11,125 nucleotides of DNA from an uncultured Mucilaginibacter sp. (GCA_903885865.1 CAISKH010000529.1:1-11125), one strand, 5' to 3'. Positions 1 to 7,463 are shown, numbered from the stretch's first letter. The notes: generated by a model from the letters alone, not told the origin. Made by a program: numbers and translations.

Positions 1-128
1 TAATACAAGAGCGCTTTATCGGGCTGGTTTAAACGGAGATACTCCGTTGCTAACGCGTATTTTAAAAATTCGTCTTCGGGCTCATTCCTTATAAATTCCA
101 GTAGTTTATCCAATCTGCTTATCTCCAT
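1..128 (-). CDS. TPR-like protein, N-terminal fragment (runs off window)
   Basis: An open frame begins with an ATG at 128 on the minus strand and runs without a stop off the left edge, giving 42 readable residues. It starts MEISRLDKLLEFIRNEPEDE and continues FLKYALATEYLRLNQPDKAL. The alternation of small and aromatic residues (FLKYALATEY, then a polar turn, then PDKALLY) is the helix-turn-helix signature of a tetratricopeptide repeat, a protein-protein interaction scaffold. Small soluble TPR proteins of this look are common in Bacteroidota. The frame is divergent from etfB, so the 145-bp spacer should hold promoters for both. The assignment rests on about one repeat only. No function beyond a TPR-type fold can be given. 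Confidence 0.7.
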   Translation of the reverse strand, partial: MEISRLDKLLEFIRNEPEDEFLKYALATEYLRLNQPDKALLY

Positions 129-150
129 TTTTAAACGCTATCTTTTTTAC

Positions 151-158
151 TAAATTTG
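151..158 (+). promoter_or_regulatory. Candidate -7 promoter box for etfB
   Basis: TAAATTTG is an exact match to the Bacteroidota primary sigma factor -7 element TAnnTTTG. It lies 115 bp upstream of the etfB start, in the spacer between divergent genes. I see no clear TTG/TTTG -33 element about 20 bp upstream, so this is half of a promoter at best. If used, the etfB leader would be about 105-110 nt and would include the GC-rich hairpin at 224-243. Confidence 0.3.
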
Positions 159-223
159 TAGAAACCAATTATATATTGAAACTATTAGAAATTACCATTA
201 AATAAACAATTGTTCCTGATAGC

Positions 224-243
224 CCCGCCTGACGGCAGGCAGG
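224..243. repeat. GC-rich REP-like hairpin in etfB leader
   Basis: Within a very AT-rich spacer there is an abrupt GC-rich block. GCCTG (227-231) pairs with CAGGC (236-240) around an ACGG loop. After one C/A mismatch, CC (224-225) pairs with GG (242-243). The block is partly palindromic and compositionally unlike its surroundings, as expected of short dispersed REP-type elements. I recall similar CCTGCCTG/GACGGCAGGC blocks between genes in Bacteroidota genomes, but I cannot check copy number here. In the etfB transcript it would lie about 30 nt before the start codon. It has no U-tract, so a terminator is unlikely. Confidence 0.5.
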
Positions 244-273
244 TTCTTTACCACTTAAAAACAAATTACTAAA

Positions 274-1011
274 ATGAAAATCCTGGTATGTATAAGTAAT
301 GTCCCTGATACCACGACAAAAATAACTTTTACTGATAATAACACCCAATTTAATACTGCTGGTGTGCAATTTATATTAAATCCTTATGATGAAATAGCGC
401 TTGCCCGTGCCATTGAATTAACAGACGGTGATAAAGGTACAATAACGGTAATAAATGTGGGCGAAACAAATACAGAACCTACCATTCGCAAAGCGCTGGC
501 CATTGGTGCTCATGACGCGGTACGAATTAATGCTAAGCCACACGATGCCTGGTTTGTTGCCTGCCAAATAGCACAATATATTAAAGCAAACCCTTTCGAC
601 CTGGTATTAACCGGCCGCGAATCTATCGACTACAACGGCTCTAAAGTTGCCGGAATGTTAGGCGAGCTTTTAGATTTGCCATCTGTTTCTATCATCAAAA
701 AACTGGATGTAGAAGGCAATAACGCAACTGTAGAACGCGAAATTGAAGGCGGTAAAGAATTACTAACTATCCCGCTCCCTTTTATAGCAGGAACAGCCGA
801 AGGCGTAGCCGAGCCAAAAATACCAAATATGCGGGGTATAATGTCGGCACGCACCAAACCTTTAACCATTGTTGAGCCGGTTGATGTACAAACAAATTTA
901 GAGGTCATCAGTTATGAAACACCGGCTCCCCGCGGGCAGGTAAAATTGGTTCCGGCTGATGATGTGGCCCAATTGGTAGAATTGTTGCACACAGAGGCAA
1001 GGGTGATTTAA
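274..1011 (+). CDS. etfB: Electron transfer flavoprotein subunit beta
   Basis: This is the beta subunit of the soluble FAD/AMP heterodimer that accepts electrons from acyl-CoA dehydrogenases and passes them to ETF:quinone oxidoreductase. At 245 residues it has the usual family length (about 250). The Rossmann-like ETF domain begins MKILVCISNVPDT and carries NPYDE at 37-41, where bacterial beta subunits have NP.DE. RKALAIGAHDAVRI (72-85) and DLVLTGRESIDYNG (109-122) are the other family blocks. The stretch VEREIEGGKELL (153-164) followed by LPFIAGT resembles the ETF beta signature. The start is preceded by an A-rich stretch without a Shine-Dalgarno sequence, normal for this phylum. etfA follows after 25 bp in the same direction, so the pair is almost certainly co-transcribed. 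Confidence 0.96.
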   Translation: MKILVCISNVPDTTTKITFTDNNTQFNTAGVQFILNPYDEIALARAIELTDGDKGTITVINVGETNTEPTIRKALAIGAHDAVRINAKPHDAWFVACQIAQYIKANPFDLVLTGRESIDYNGSKVAGMLGELLDLPSVSIIKKLDVEGNNATVEREIEGGKELLTIPLPFIAGTAEGVAEPKIPNMRGIMSARTKPLTIVEPVDVQTNLEVISYETPAPRGQVKLVPADDVAQLVELLHTEARVI

Positions 1012-1036
1012 AATTAATCAAAAGATCAAATTAACT

Positions 1037-2014
1037 ATGTCAGTTTTAATATACACGGAAAATGCCGGCGGCAAATTCAAAAAATCAACTTTTGAAGCGA
1101 TATCATATGCCCGGGCAATTGCCGATCAAAATAACACCAGCCTAACGGCCATTTCCATCGGCGATGTAAATACTGCCGAGTTAAATTCGCTGGCTAAATA
1201 CGGCGCCGATAAAATATTAAATGTATCCAACGACCGGCTGAAAAACTTTGTTAACCAGGCCTATGCCTCGGTTATAGCAGAAGCTGCTAAAAAACAGGGC
1301 GCGGATATCGTGGTGCTATCCAATTCGTTTTCAGGCCGGGGGCTTGCGCCAAGACTGGCGGTTAAACTCGAAGCGGGTTTAGTTGACGGCGCCATATCAT
1401 TACCAGACCAAAGCGGCGGAAAATTTATCGTAAAAAAAACAGCTTTTTCCGGCAAAGCATTTGCGCTGGTTGAATTAACATCAGCCAATAAAGTGATCGC
1501 TTTAACACCAAACGCTTATAAAATTGTTGAAGCCAATAAAACCGCGCTGGTTGAAGAATTTAGTGCGGAAACAAAGGAATCGGATTTTAAAGCCATGCTG
1601 AAAGAGATTGTGCGCTCAACTGAAAAGGTTTCATTGCCCGACGCGGAAATTATAGTTTCGGGCGGCCGCGGTTTAAAAGGGCCGGAAAACTGGGGTATGA
1701 TCGAGGAGTTAGCCGATATATTGGGTGCCGCCACTGCTTGCTCCAAGCCGGTATCAGATTCCGGATGGCGGCCGCATAGTGAACATGTTGGACAAACAGG
1801 TACAGCTGTCAGTCCAAATTTGTATATTGCAATAGGAATTTCGGGAGCTATACAACATCTTGCCGGTGTTAGTTCATCGAAAGTTATTGTTGTAATAAAT
1901 AAGGATGCGGAGGCTCCTTTTTTTAAGGTAGCAGATTATGGCATAGTTGGTGATGCCTTCGAAGTGGTACCAAAATTGATAACAGCTATTAAAGAACATA
2001 AGGTCTTAGCGTAA
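1037..2014 (+). CDS. etfA: Electron transfer flavoprotein subunit alpha
   Basis: This is the FAD-carrying alpha subunit of ETF; with EtfB it forms the cytosolic shuttle between acyl-CoA dehydrogenases and the quinone pool. The 325-residue length is typical. The N-terminal ETF domain spans roughly 1-190. The C-terminal FAD-binding domain is unmistakable: VSGGRGLKGPENW (207-219), SGWRPHSEHVGQTGTAVSP (242-260), YIAIGISGAIQHLAGV (263-278), VIVVINKDAEAPFF (283-296) and ADYGIVGDAFEVVP (299-312). The Arg, Ser, Gln-Thr-Gly and His positions that contact FAD in characterised ETFs appear retained by family comparison. The compact size argues for ordinary beta-oxidation-type ETF rather than a bifurcating or FixB form with ferredoxin domains. 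No acyl-CoA dehydrogenase is visible in the window. Confidence 0.97.
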   Translation: MSVLIYTENAGGKFKKSTFEAISYARAIADQNNTSLTAISIGDVNTAELNSLAKYGADKILNVSNDRLKNFVNQAYASVIAEAAKKQGADIVVLSNSFSGRGLAPRLAVKLEAGLVDGAISLPDQSGGKFIVKKTAFSGKAFALVELTSANKVIALTPNAYKIVEANKTALVEEFSAETKESDFKAMLKEIVRSTEKVSLPDAEIIVSGGRGLKGPENWGMIEELADILGAATACSKPVSDSGWRPHSEHVGQTGTAVSPNLYIAIGISGAIQHLAGVSSSKVIVVINKDAEAPFFKVADYGIVGDAFEVVPKLITAIKEHKVLA

Positions 2015-2042
2015 AAGAGTATCTGTTGTAATGGGTAATAAC

Positions 2043-2642
2043 ATGAAGAAAATAAAGCTGGATATTGTTGGTTTGTCCTACAGCCAAACCCAATCCGGCG
2101 CGTATGCCCTTGTTTTGGGCGAAGTAAGCGGAAGGCGCAGGCTACCCATTATTATCGGAAGTTTTGAGGCCCAGGCCATTGCTATCGAAATAGAAAAAAT
2201 GACACCCAGCAGGCCGCTTACGCACGATCTGTTTAAAAGTTTTGCAGAAGCCTATAACATTGTTGTACAGGAAGTTATAATATACAACCTTGTTGATGGC
2301 ATATTTTATTCAAAACTCATCTGCTCTGACGGAAAAAAACTAATGGAGATAGACGCGCGTACCTCTGATGCAATTGCTGTGGCAGTACGGTTCGACTGCC
2401 CAATTTATACTTATGAGTTCATCCTTTCGAGCGCGGGGATCGTGATTGAAGGCAATGATTTTGTATACCTGGAAAATATAACTGAAACCCCCGAAGAAAT
2501 AACTCCCGTAGCGCCGGGCAGCGGCTTTGCTGCTTTAAGTACCGATGAACTGAAAACCAAACTCCAGGAAGCCCTAACTGAAGAATCATACGAAAAGGCT
2601 GCCAAGATACGCGATGAACTGAACCGCCGTAAAGCGTCGTGA
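2043..2642 (+). CDS. Bifunctional nuclease (BFN/DUF151) family protein with UVR motif
   Basis: The N-terminal two thirds match the BFN (DUF151) domain: IKLDIVGLSYSQTQSGAYAL, then RRLPIIIGSFEAQAIAIEIE, then RPLTHDLF, and later LMEIDARTSDAIAVAVRFDCPIY. Plant members were reported to have DNase and RNase activity; bacterial ones are mostly uncharacterised. The C-terminus (LSTDELKTKLQEALTEESYE, then AAKIRDELNRR) is a UVR motif, the short helical hairpin through which UvrB and UvrC interact. An in-frame ATG exists at 2031, but I chose 2043 because MKKIKLDIVGLS is where the family begins; the upstream MGNN adds nothing recognisable. From 2043 the product is 199 residues. It starts 28 bp after etfA ends and is probably in the same transcript, which is odd for a putative nuclease. 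Enzymatic activity is not shown by the sequence. Confidence 0.9.
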   Translation: MKKIKLDIVGLSYSQTQSGAYALVLGEVSGRRRLPIIIGSFEAQAIAIEIEKMTPSRPLTHDLFKSFAEAYNIVVQEVIIYNLVDGIFYSKLICSDGKKLMEIDARTSDAIAVAVRFDCPIYTYEFILSSAGIVIEGNDFVYLENITETPEEITPVAPGSGFAALSTDELKTKLQEALTEESYEKAAKIRDELNRRKAS

Positions 2643-2644
2643 TT

Positions 2645-2733
2645 GATTTCGGATTTCGGATGTTCAATTTCGAATTTACTCTCAGTAGCCCTAATTTAAC
2701 AAATCCGAAATTCTACATTCGAAATTCGAAATT
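2645..2733. repeat. Long imperfect inverted repeat, TTCGGA/TTCGAA family
   Basis: The arm 2645-2677 and the reverse complement of 2701-2733 agree at 27 of 33 positions by hand alignment. Three of the six differences become G·U pairs in a plus-strand RNA. That leaves one 2-nt internal bulge and one A·C mismatch, with a 23-nt loop. Each arm is built of ATTTCGGA or ATTTCGAA units. The element begins 2 bp after the BFN stop codon and could act as a processing or termination structure before nupG. A copy of one arm recurs at 10737-10768, which suggests a dispersed intergenic repeat. Confidence 0.75.
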
Positions 2734-2751
2734 CACATTTATTTCACTACT

Positions 2752-2772
2752 TTCAGTTTTTAATTAACTGAA
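2752..2772. promoter_or_regulatory. Perfect 7-bp inverted repeat upstream of nupG
   Basis: TTCAGTT (2752-2758) and AACTGAA (2766-2772) are perfect reverse complements separated by 7 nt, ending 28 bp before the nupG start codon. It is AT-rich and lacks a following U-run. It could be an operator for a dimeric regulator or a hairpin in the nupG leader. I see no good TAnnTTTG box next to it, so its role is open. Confidence 0.35.
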
Positions 2773-2800
2773 TAAAATTTTCACTTAAACCAGGTACTGT

Positions 2801-4060
2801 ATGAATATTAAGTTTCGGCTGATTCTGATGAATTTTATGCAGTTTTTTATATGGGGGTCATGGCTGCTAACCGTAGGCCATTATTGGTTTGATAATCATC
2901 TTGGCTCGGCCACACAGTTTTCTGCCATTTTTTCTACTATGGGCATTTCGGCCATTTTTATGCCCGCGTTTACCGGTATTATTGCGGATAAATTTATAAA
3001 TGCAGAACGGCTATATGGCGCCTTACATATTTTAGGAGCAATAGTGCTGTTTTGTGTGCCGATGGTTAAGGACCCTACCCTGTTTTTTTGGGTAATGCTG
3101 GCCAATATGATCTGCTATATGCCTACATTATCATTGTCAATAACTGTTGCGTATAGTGCGTTGAAAAACGTCCCCCTTGACGTTGTAAAGGTTTATCCCC
3201 CAATACGCACCTTCGGCACTATCGGGTTCATTGCTGCATTATGGACAGTTAGTATTACGCATAATGAATCTTCGCCAAATCAATTTTATATTGCTTCGGC
3301 GGTGGCGCTTTTATTAGGCTTATATTCATTTACCTTGCCTAAATGTCCGCCGCTTTTGCATATAATCGGGAAAAAATCATTGGTAGATATCTTAGGTTTA
3401 AGGGCATTTAGTTTGTTTAAAACACCCAGGTTTGCCATCTTCTTTGCTTTCTCGATGTTATTGGGCGCAGCATTGCAATTGACCAACGCTTATGGCGATG
3501 TATTTTTAGGTGATTTTAGTAAGACCTCAATATATACTGGGAGCATTGCAGTAAAATATCCGGCTATCATCATGTCGATATCCCAGGCGTCTGAAACACT
3601 TTTCATCCTGACCATTCCGTTTTTCCTTCGCAAGTTCGGTATTAAGTATGTAATGCTGTTTAGTATGCTGGCCTGGGTGCTTCGTTTTGGGTTATTCGCT
3701 TATGGCAACCCGGCCGATGGTTTATGGATGATCGTTCTATCGTGCATTGTATATGGAATGGCTTTCGACTTCTTTAATATTTCGGGTTCGCTTTTCGTAG
3801 AAACACAGGCATCGCCCGAAATACGGGGCAGCGCGCAAGGGTTATTTATGATGATGGTAAATGGCTTTGGCGCGCTATTTGGCAGCCTGGCAAGCGGTGT
3901 GATCATCGATAAATACTTTACACTTTCTGATCAAACCAAAAACTGGCATGGCATATGGCTTACTTTCGCGTGCTATGCATTAGTTATAGCTATTATATTC
4001 CCGTTTGTATTCCGGTATAAACATAATTCGGCGCTTAAGCATGCCATCGAACACGCTTAA
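2801..4060 (+). CDS. nupG: Nucleoside:H+ symporter, NupG family (MFS)
   Basis: This is an inner-membrane proton-coupled nucleoside importer of the nucleoside:H+ symporter family within the major facilitator superfamily. At 419 residues it is nearly the length of E. coli NupG (418). It shares with NupG, from memory, the blocks FIWGSWL (16-22), IFMPAFTGIIADK (52-64), PPIRTFGTIGFI (133-144), FSMLLGAALQLTNAYGD (217-233), IIMSISQASETLFILTIPFF (256-275) and VYGMAFDFFNISGSLFVE (317-334). Twelve hydrophobic spans are expected, and the protein is hydrophobic throughout, with a short positively charged tail (RYKHNSALKH). Similarity to NupG is strong enough for a family call. The exact nucleoside range in this organism is not known. 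DUF3667 follows after 6 bp, so the two are likely co-transcribed. A role in nucleoside salvage would complement guaB at the other end of the window, but that link is only thematic. Confidence 0.92.
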   Translation: MNIKFRLILMNFMQFFIWGSWLLTVGHYWFDNHLGSATQFSAIFSTMGISAIFMPAFTGIIADKFINAERLYGALHILGAIVLFCVPMVKDPTLFFWVMLANMICYMPTLSLSITVAYSALKNVPLDVVKVYPPIRTFGTIGFIAALWTVSITHNESSPNQFYIASAVALLLGLYSFTLPKCPPLLHIIGKKSLVDILGLRAFSLFKTPRFAIFFAFSMLLGAALQLTNAYGDVFLGDFSKTSIYTGSIAVKYPAIIMSISQASETLFILTIPFFLRKFGIKYVMLFSMLAWVLRFGLFAYGNPADGLWMIVLSCIVYGMAFDFFNISGSLFVETQASPEIRGSAQGLFMMMVNGFGALFGSLASGVIIDKYFTLSDQTKNWHGIWLTFACYALVIAIIFPFVFRYKHNSALKHAIEHA

Positions 4061-4066
4061 ATATTA

Positions 4067-5116
4067 ATGAAAAAGCATTACCGCACAGAAAATGATTGCC
4101 TGAACTGCGGCGCAGAGTTGCAGGGCAGGTTTTGCCATGTTTGCGGCCAGGAAAACCTGCAGATCAGGGAAAGCTTTGGCCACATGATGAATCATGCCAT
4201 AAGCGACTATTTTCATTTCGATTACCAGTTTTTTCATACCTTAAAGCCTTTGTTTTTTAAACCAGGGAAGCTAACCAACGAGTATATGGCCGGCAAAAGG
4301 GTGCAATACCTGCACCCGGTAAAAATGTACATATTTATCAGTTTGGTGTATTTTTTGTTTTTGTTTAATTCTGCGTCTACCGCTGATATAGTAAAAGTTG
4401 AAAGCAAACCCATGACCGCGGAGCAGCTCGCTAAATTAGACCAGTCAATAACAACAAACCCGGGCCTTTCGCCACAGCAAAAAAAAGATGTCCTTGCCCG
4501 CATCCATGGCTATAAAATTGTAAAAAAAGGGGCTAAAACTGATACCATCCATACATATTATAATAAGATAATTACTGATTCGGGCGATACCACCTACGCT
4601 CGATATTTAAGCAGCCAGCAAAAGCTGCCTATCAATAACAAGGATGGGTTTCTTAAGCGGCTTTATTATGAAAAAGCATTTGCATGGAACAAAAAAGGGA
4701 TAGATGGAAAACAGCTTTTAAAAGAGGACGTAAAGCATGATACCCCAAAAATGATGTTCCTGCTATTGCCTTTATTCGCTTTATTATTAAAGATCACCTT
4801 CTGGAAAAACAAGAAGTATTATGTAGAACATTTAATTTACTCATTTCACCTGCATAGTTTCCTGTTCCTGTTCCTAACCCTGATCATGCTGGCCCAAATA
4901 GTTATCCCTGTCAATTGGCATACAGTACGCGATATCATGTATTGGTTTGCAACACTTAGTATTATATGGTATATATACACCTCGCTTCGGGTAGTTTATC
5001 ATCGCACCCCTGCCAGGACCATATTTAAAATGATAGGCCTGAGTTTTAGTTACCTAATGGTTTTTGGTTTATGTATGTTGTTTCTATTGCTTATTATCGT
5101 GGTAACTGCAGTATAA
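4067..5116 (+). CDS. DUF3667 zinc-ribbon membrane protein
   Basis: The 349-residue protein starts with a zinc ribbon: C11-x2-C14 and C23-x2-C26 (CLNCGAELQGRFCHVCGQEN). The conserved DUF3667 block follows: FHTLKPLFFKPGKLTNEYMA (56-75) and GKRVQYLHPVKMYIFISLVY (76-95). Probable membrane spans lie near 86-103, 229-246, 262-281, 288-307 and 324-347. The polar region 104-225, rich in K, Q and T, sits between the first and second spans and is probably on one face of the membrane. No enzymatic motif is visible and the family has no established function. The family is frequent in Bacteroidota. It begins 6 bp after nupG, so it probably shares its transcript. Its stop is only 4 bp from the end of the convergent outer-membrane protein gene. 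Confidence 0.88.
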   Translation: MKKHYRTENDCLNCGAELQGRFCHVCGQENLQIRESFGHMMNHAISDYFHFDYQFFHTLKPLFFKPGKLTNEYMAGKRVQYLHPVKMYIFISLVYFLFLFNSASTADIVKVESKPMTAEQLAKLDQSITTNPGLSPQQKKDVLARIHGYKIVKKGAKTDTIHTYYNKIITDSGDTTYARYLSSQQKLPINNKDGFLKRLYYEKAFAWNKKGIDGKQLLKEDVKHDTPKMMFLLLPLFALLLKITFWKNKKYYVEHLIYSFHLHSFLFLFLTLIMLAQIVIPVNWHTVRDIMYWFATLSIIWYIYTSLRVVYHRTPARTIFKMIGLSFSYLMVFGLCMLFLLLIIVVTAV

Positions 5117-5120
5117 GTGT

Positions 5121-5693
5121 TTAAAATATTTTGTACCCTAAGCTCAGGTTAAATAAATTGATGCGGGTTGAATTTGAGCCATAATCCTGTTTGCTCAAAC
5201 CCGCCTCGTAACGCAGGTCGACAGATACTTTTCTTATATCCACACCCGCTCCAACCTGCCAGGCATAATTTTGGTCGCTATAATTCAGATGAACAATGCT
5301 GGTTGCCGCGCTGCCAAAAGTTTGATCTTTATTAATAGCGAATGATACTACCGGGCCGGTATAAAACCGGGCGCCAAATCCAAAAGCGCCCACTTTTCCA
5401 CCAACTAATAACGGTACATCAATACTGGTAAATTTAGCCTGGCTCCCGTCAACCGTTACATCTTTGCTGGTAATATAGGCCTCGGGTTGAAAATTAAACC
5501 CTAAAGCGCCAACCCTCATCCATATTCCGCCTAAATAGCCGGCCTGGTTACTGCTGCTAAATGTGCCGGTTTTTGAAAGGCTGGTCAAATTCATACCGCC
5601 TTTAAGGCCGAACTGAAAACTTGGTAAAATTTGCGCGGAAGACAGGTATACGGTTGCAAAACAAATGGTTAGGGTAAGTATAAGTTTTTTCAT
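5121..5693 (-). CDS. Small outer-membrane beta-barrel (PorT-like) protein
   Basis: A 190-residue exported protein. The signal peptide MKKLILTLTICFATVYLSSA ends before Q21, giving a Q-start mature chain as is usual in Bacteroidota. The mature part has the beta-barrel pattern: FGLKGGMNLTSL (28-39), FGFGARFYTGPVVSFAINKD, AWQVGAGVDIRKVSVDLRYE, and a C-terminal strand NLSLGYKIF ending in Phe, as recognised by the BAM complex. The open frame extends upstream to 5810, but that part is basic, overlaps the carboxyltransferase gene and precedes the signal peptide, so I reject it and start at 5693. It lies 55 bp downstream of the carboxyltransferase in the same direction and may be read through from it. 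It resembles the outer-membrane beta-barrel domain family containing PorT-like proteins. Its ligand or role is unknown. Confidence 0.88.
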   Translation of the reverse strand: MKKLILTLTICFATVYLSSAQILPSFQFGLKGGMNLTSLSKTGTFSSSNQAGYLGGIWMRVGALGFNFQPEAYITSKDVTVDGSQAKFTSIDVPLLVGGKVGAFGFGARFYTGPVVSFAINKDQTFGSAATSIVHLNYSDQNYAWQVGAGVDIRKVSVDLRYEAGLSKQDYGSNSTRINLFNLSLGYKIF

Positions 5694-5748
5694 AATGTTG
5701 TGGTTTATGGTAAAAGTACAAAAACGTTTATTGTTTCTATTTATTTTA

Positions 5749-7377
5749 TCAGGTCTGTATAACCCCCACGTTAAACGCCTTTTCAATAGGCGCGTGATTA
5801 GCCGCCTCAATACCCATAGAGATCACCGTGCGCGTTTCTAACGGATCAATTATGCCATCAACCCAAAGCCTGGCCGCCGCGTAATAGGGTGTTGTTTGCG
5901 CGTTATATCTGTCAGTAGTTTCTTTGAGGAGTTCGTCTTCCTTCGGTTGGTTAATGTCCTCGCCCATCGCCCTCAACCCTGCTGCCTGCATTTGCACCAG
6001 GGTTTTTGCTGCCTGCGAAGCGCCCATTACCGCAATTTTGGCCGATGGCCAGGCGTAGATGAAACGTGGGTCGTAAGCCTTGCCGCACATGGCATAATTG
6101 CCCGCGCCATACGAGTTGCCGATTACAAAAGTGAATTTTGGCACTACCGAGTTGGCAACCGCGTTAACCATTTTAGCCCCATCCTTAATAATACCGCCCT
6201 GCTCGGCCCGGCTGCCAACCATAAACCCGGTTACATCCTGTAAAAAAACCAGGGGTATTTTTTTCTGATTACAATTCATAATAAAACGGGTGGCTTTGTC
6301 GGCCGAATCTGAATAGATCACACCGCCAAACTGCATCTCCCCTTTTTTTGATTTGATAACCTTGCGCTGGTTAGCCACTATTCCTACTGCCCATCCGTCA
6401 ACCCGCCCCAGGCCGCAAATGATAGATTGCCCGTAACCGGCTTTATACTCTTCAAATTCCGAATTATCCAGTAAACGCAAAACAATTTCCATCATATCAT
6501 AGGCTTTCTCCCGGTTATCGGGCAGTATGCCATAAATATCATTAACATTTAATTTGGGCGCTGAGGGTTTTGTCCGGTCAAAGCCTGCCTTAACATTGTC
6601 GCCCGTCATGCCCATAATGTTACGGATAGAATCTAAACATGCCCGGTCATTTGGTTGTTTATAATCGGTAACGCCCGATATTTCGCAATGCGTGGTGGCG
6701 CCGCCCAAGGTTTCATTATCCACATCTTCGCCAATGGCCGATTTTACAAGGAACGATCCCGCCAGGAAAACAGAACCCGTACCTTCTACTATCATGGCCT
6801 CATCGCTCATAATAGGCAAATAAGCGCCCCCGGCTACACACGAACCCATAACGGCCGATATTTGGATAATACCCATACTACTCATTAGGGCGTTATTCCT
6901 GAAAATACGGCCAAAATGTTCTTTGTCGGCAAATATCTCTTCCTGCAAAGGCAAATAAACCCCCGCCGAATCAACCAGGTAAATTATAGGCAGGCGATTT
7001 TCCATGGCTATTTCCTGCGCCCGCAGGTTTTTTTTGGCGGTTATCGGGAACCACGCCCCTGCTTTCACGGTAGCATCATTAGCTACAATAACACATTGCC
7101 TGCCTGATACATAACCTATACCCGTTATTACCCCACCCGAAGGGCATCCGCCATGCTCGGCATATAATCCATCGCCTGCAAAGGCGCCAACTTCCAGCCA
7201 GTTTGTATCTTTATCTATTAGGTAGGCCACACGTTCACGGGCCAGCATTTTACCCTTTTCTTTTTGTTTGGCAGCAGCTTTTTCTCCTCCGCCCTGGTAT
7301 ATTTTTTTCAGTTTGGTGTTTACCTCAAATGCCAGTTGCTTGTTTATGTCTTCGTATTTATTGAATTCGATATCCAT
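5749..7377 (-). CDS. Acyl-CoA carboxylase carboxyltransferase subunit, methylcrotonyl-CoA type
   Basis: This 542-residue crotonase-fold carboxyltransferase moves CO2 from carboxybiotin to an acyl-CoA. Key blocks are LARERVAYLID (45-55), AHGG-like YAEHGGCPSGGVITGIG (72-88), VDSAGVYLPLQEEIF (135-149), MGSCVAGGAYLPIMSDE (177-193), LQDVTGFMVGSRAEQGGI (379-396), FVIGNSYGAGNYAMCG (417-432) and YAWPSAKIAVMG (441-452). The glycine-rich VAGGAY and YGAGNYAM turns form the oxyanion holes in this family. GVYLP.Q and MGSCVAGGAY follow methylcrotonyl/geranyl-CoA carboxylase beta rather than the propionyl type (which has GARIQEG and MGPCAGGA), so leucine breakdown is the favoured inference. No biotin carboxylase/BCCP gene adjoins it, so its partner must be elsewhere. 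It lies in the same orientation as the upstream LOG gene but is separated from it by 315 bp, so it probably has its own promoter. Confidence 0.93.
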   Translation of the reverse strand: MDIEFNKYEDINKQLAFEVNTKLKKIYQGGGEKAAAKQKEKGKMLARERVAYLIDKDTNWLEVGAFAGDGLYAEHGGCPSGGVITGIGYVSGRQCVIVANDATVKAGAWFPITAKKNLRAQEIAMENRLPIIYLVDSAGVYLPLQEEIFADKEHFGRIFRNNALMSSMGIIQISAVMGSCVAGGAYLPIMSDEAMIVEGTGSVFLAGSFLVKSAIGEDVDNETLGGATTHCEISGVTDYKQPNDRACLDSIRNIMGMTGDNVKAGFDRTKPSAPKLNVNDIYGILPDNREKAYDMMEIVLRLLDNSEFEEYKAGYGQSIICGLGRVDGWAVGIVANQRKVIKSKKGEMQFGGVIYSDSADKATRFIMNCNQKKIPLVFLQDVTGFMVGSRAEQGGIIKDGAKMVNAVANSVVPKFTFVIGNSYGAGNYAMCGKAYDPRFIYAWPSAKIAVMGASQAAKTLVQMQAAGLRAMGEDINQPKEDELLKETTDRYNAQTTPYYAAARLWVDGIIDPLETRTVISMGIEAANHAPIEKAFNVGVIQT

Positions 7378-7463
7378 ATCCGTTTATTGCAGAAAAATAC
7401 AATTTAGTTAAAATTGACAGGAAAGAATGATTTTTTTCGACTTAATAATACCTAATAAAAATG

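Noticed and set aside
169..369. 66-codon minus-strand frame across the etfB start
   Set aside because: It is antisense to etfB and crosses the GC-rich hairpin; no protein features.
2031..2042. Upstream ATG for the BFN protein (MGNN before MKKIK)
   Set aside because: The family's conserved N-terminus begins at MKKIKLDIVG; the four extra residues have no support, though they cannot be excluded.
5694..5810. N-terminal extension of the outer-membrane protein frame to an ATG at 5810
   Set aside because: It overlaps the end of the carboxyltransferase gene, is basic and featureless, and would put residues before a clear signal peptide starting at 5693.
5896..6243. 115-codon plus-strand frame inside the carboxyltransferase gene
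   Set aside because: It is antisense to a strongly conserved enzyme and its translation shows no family motif.
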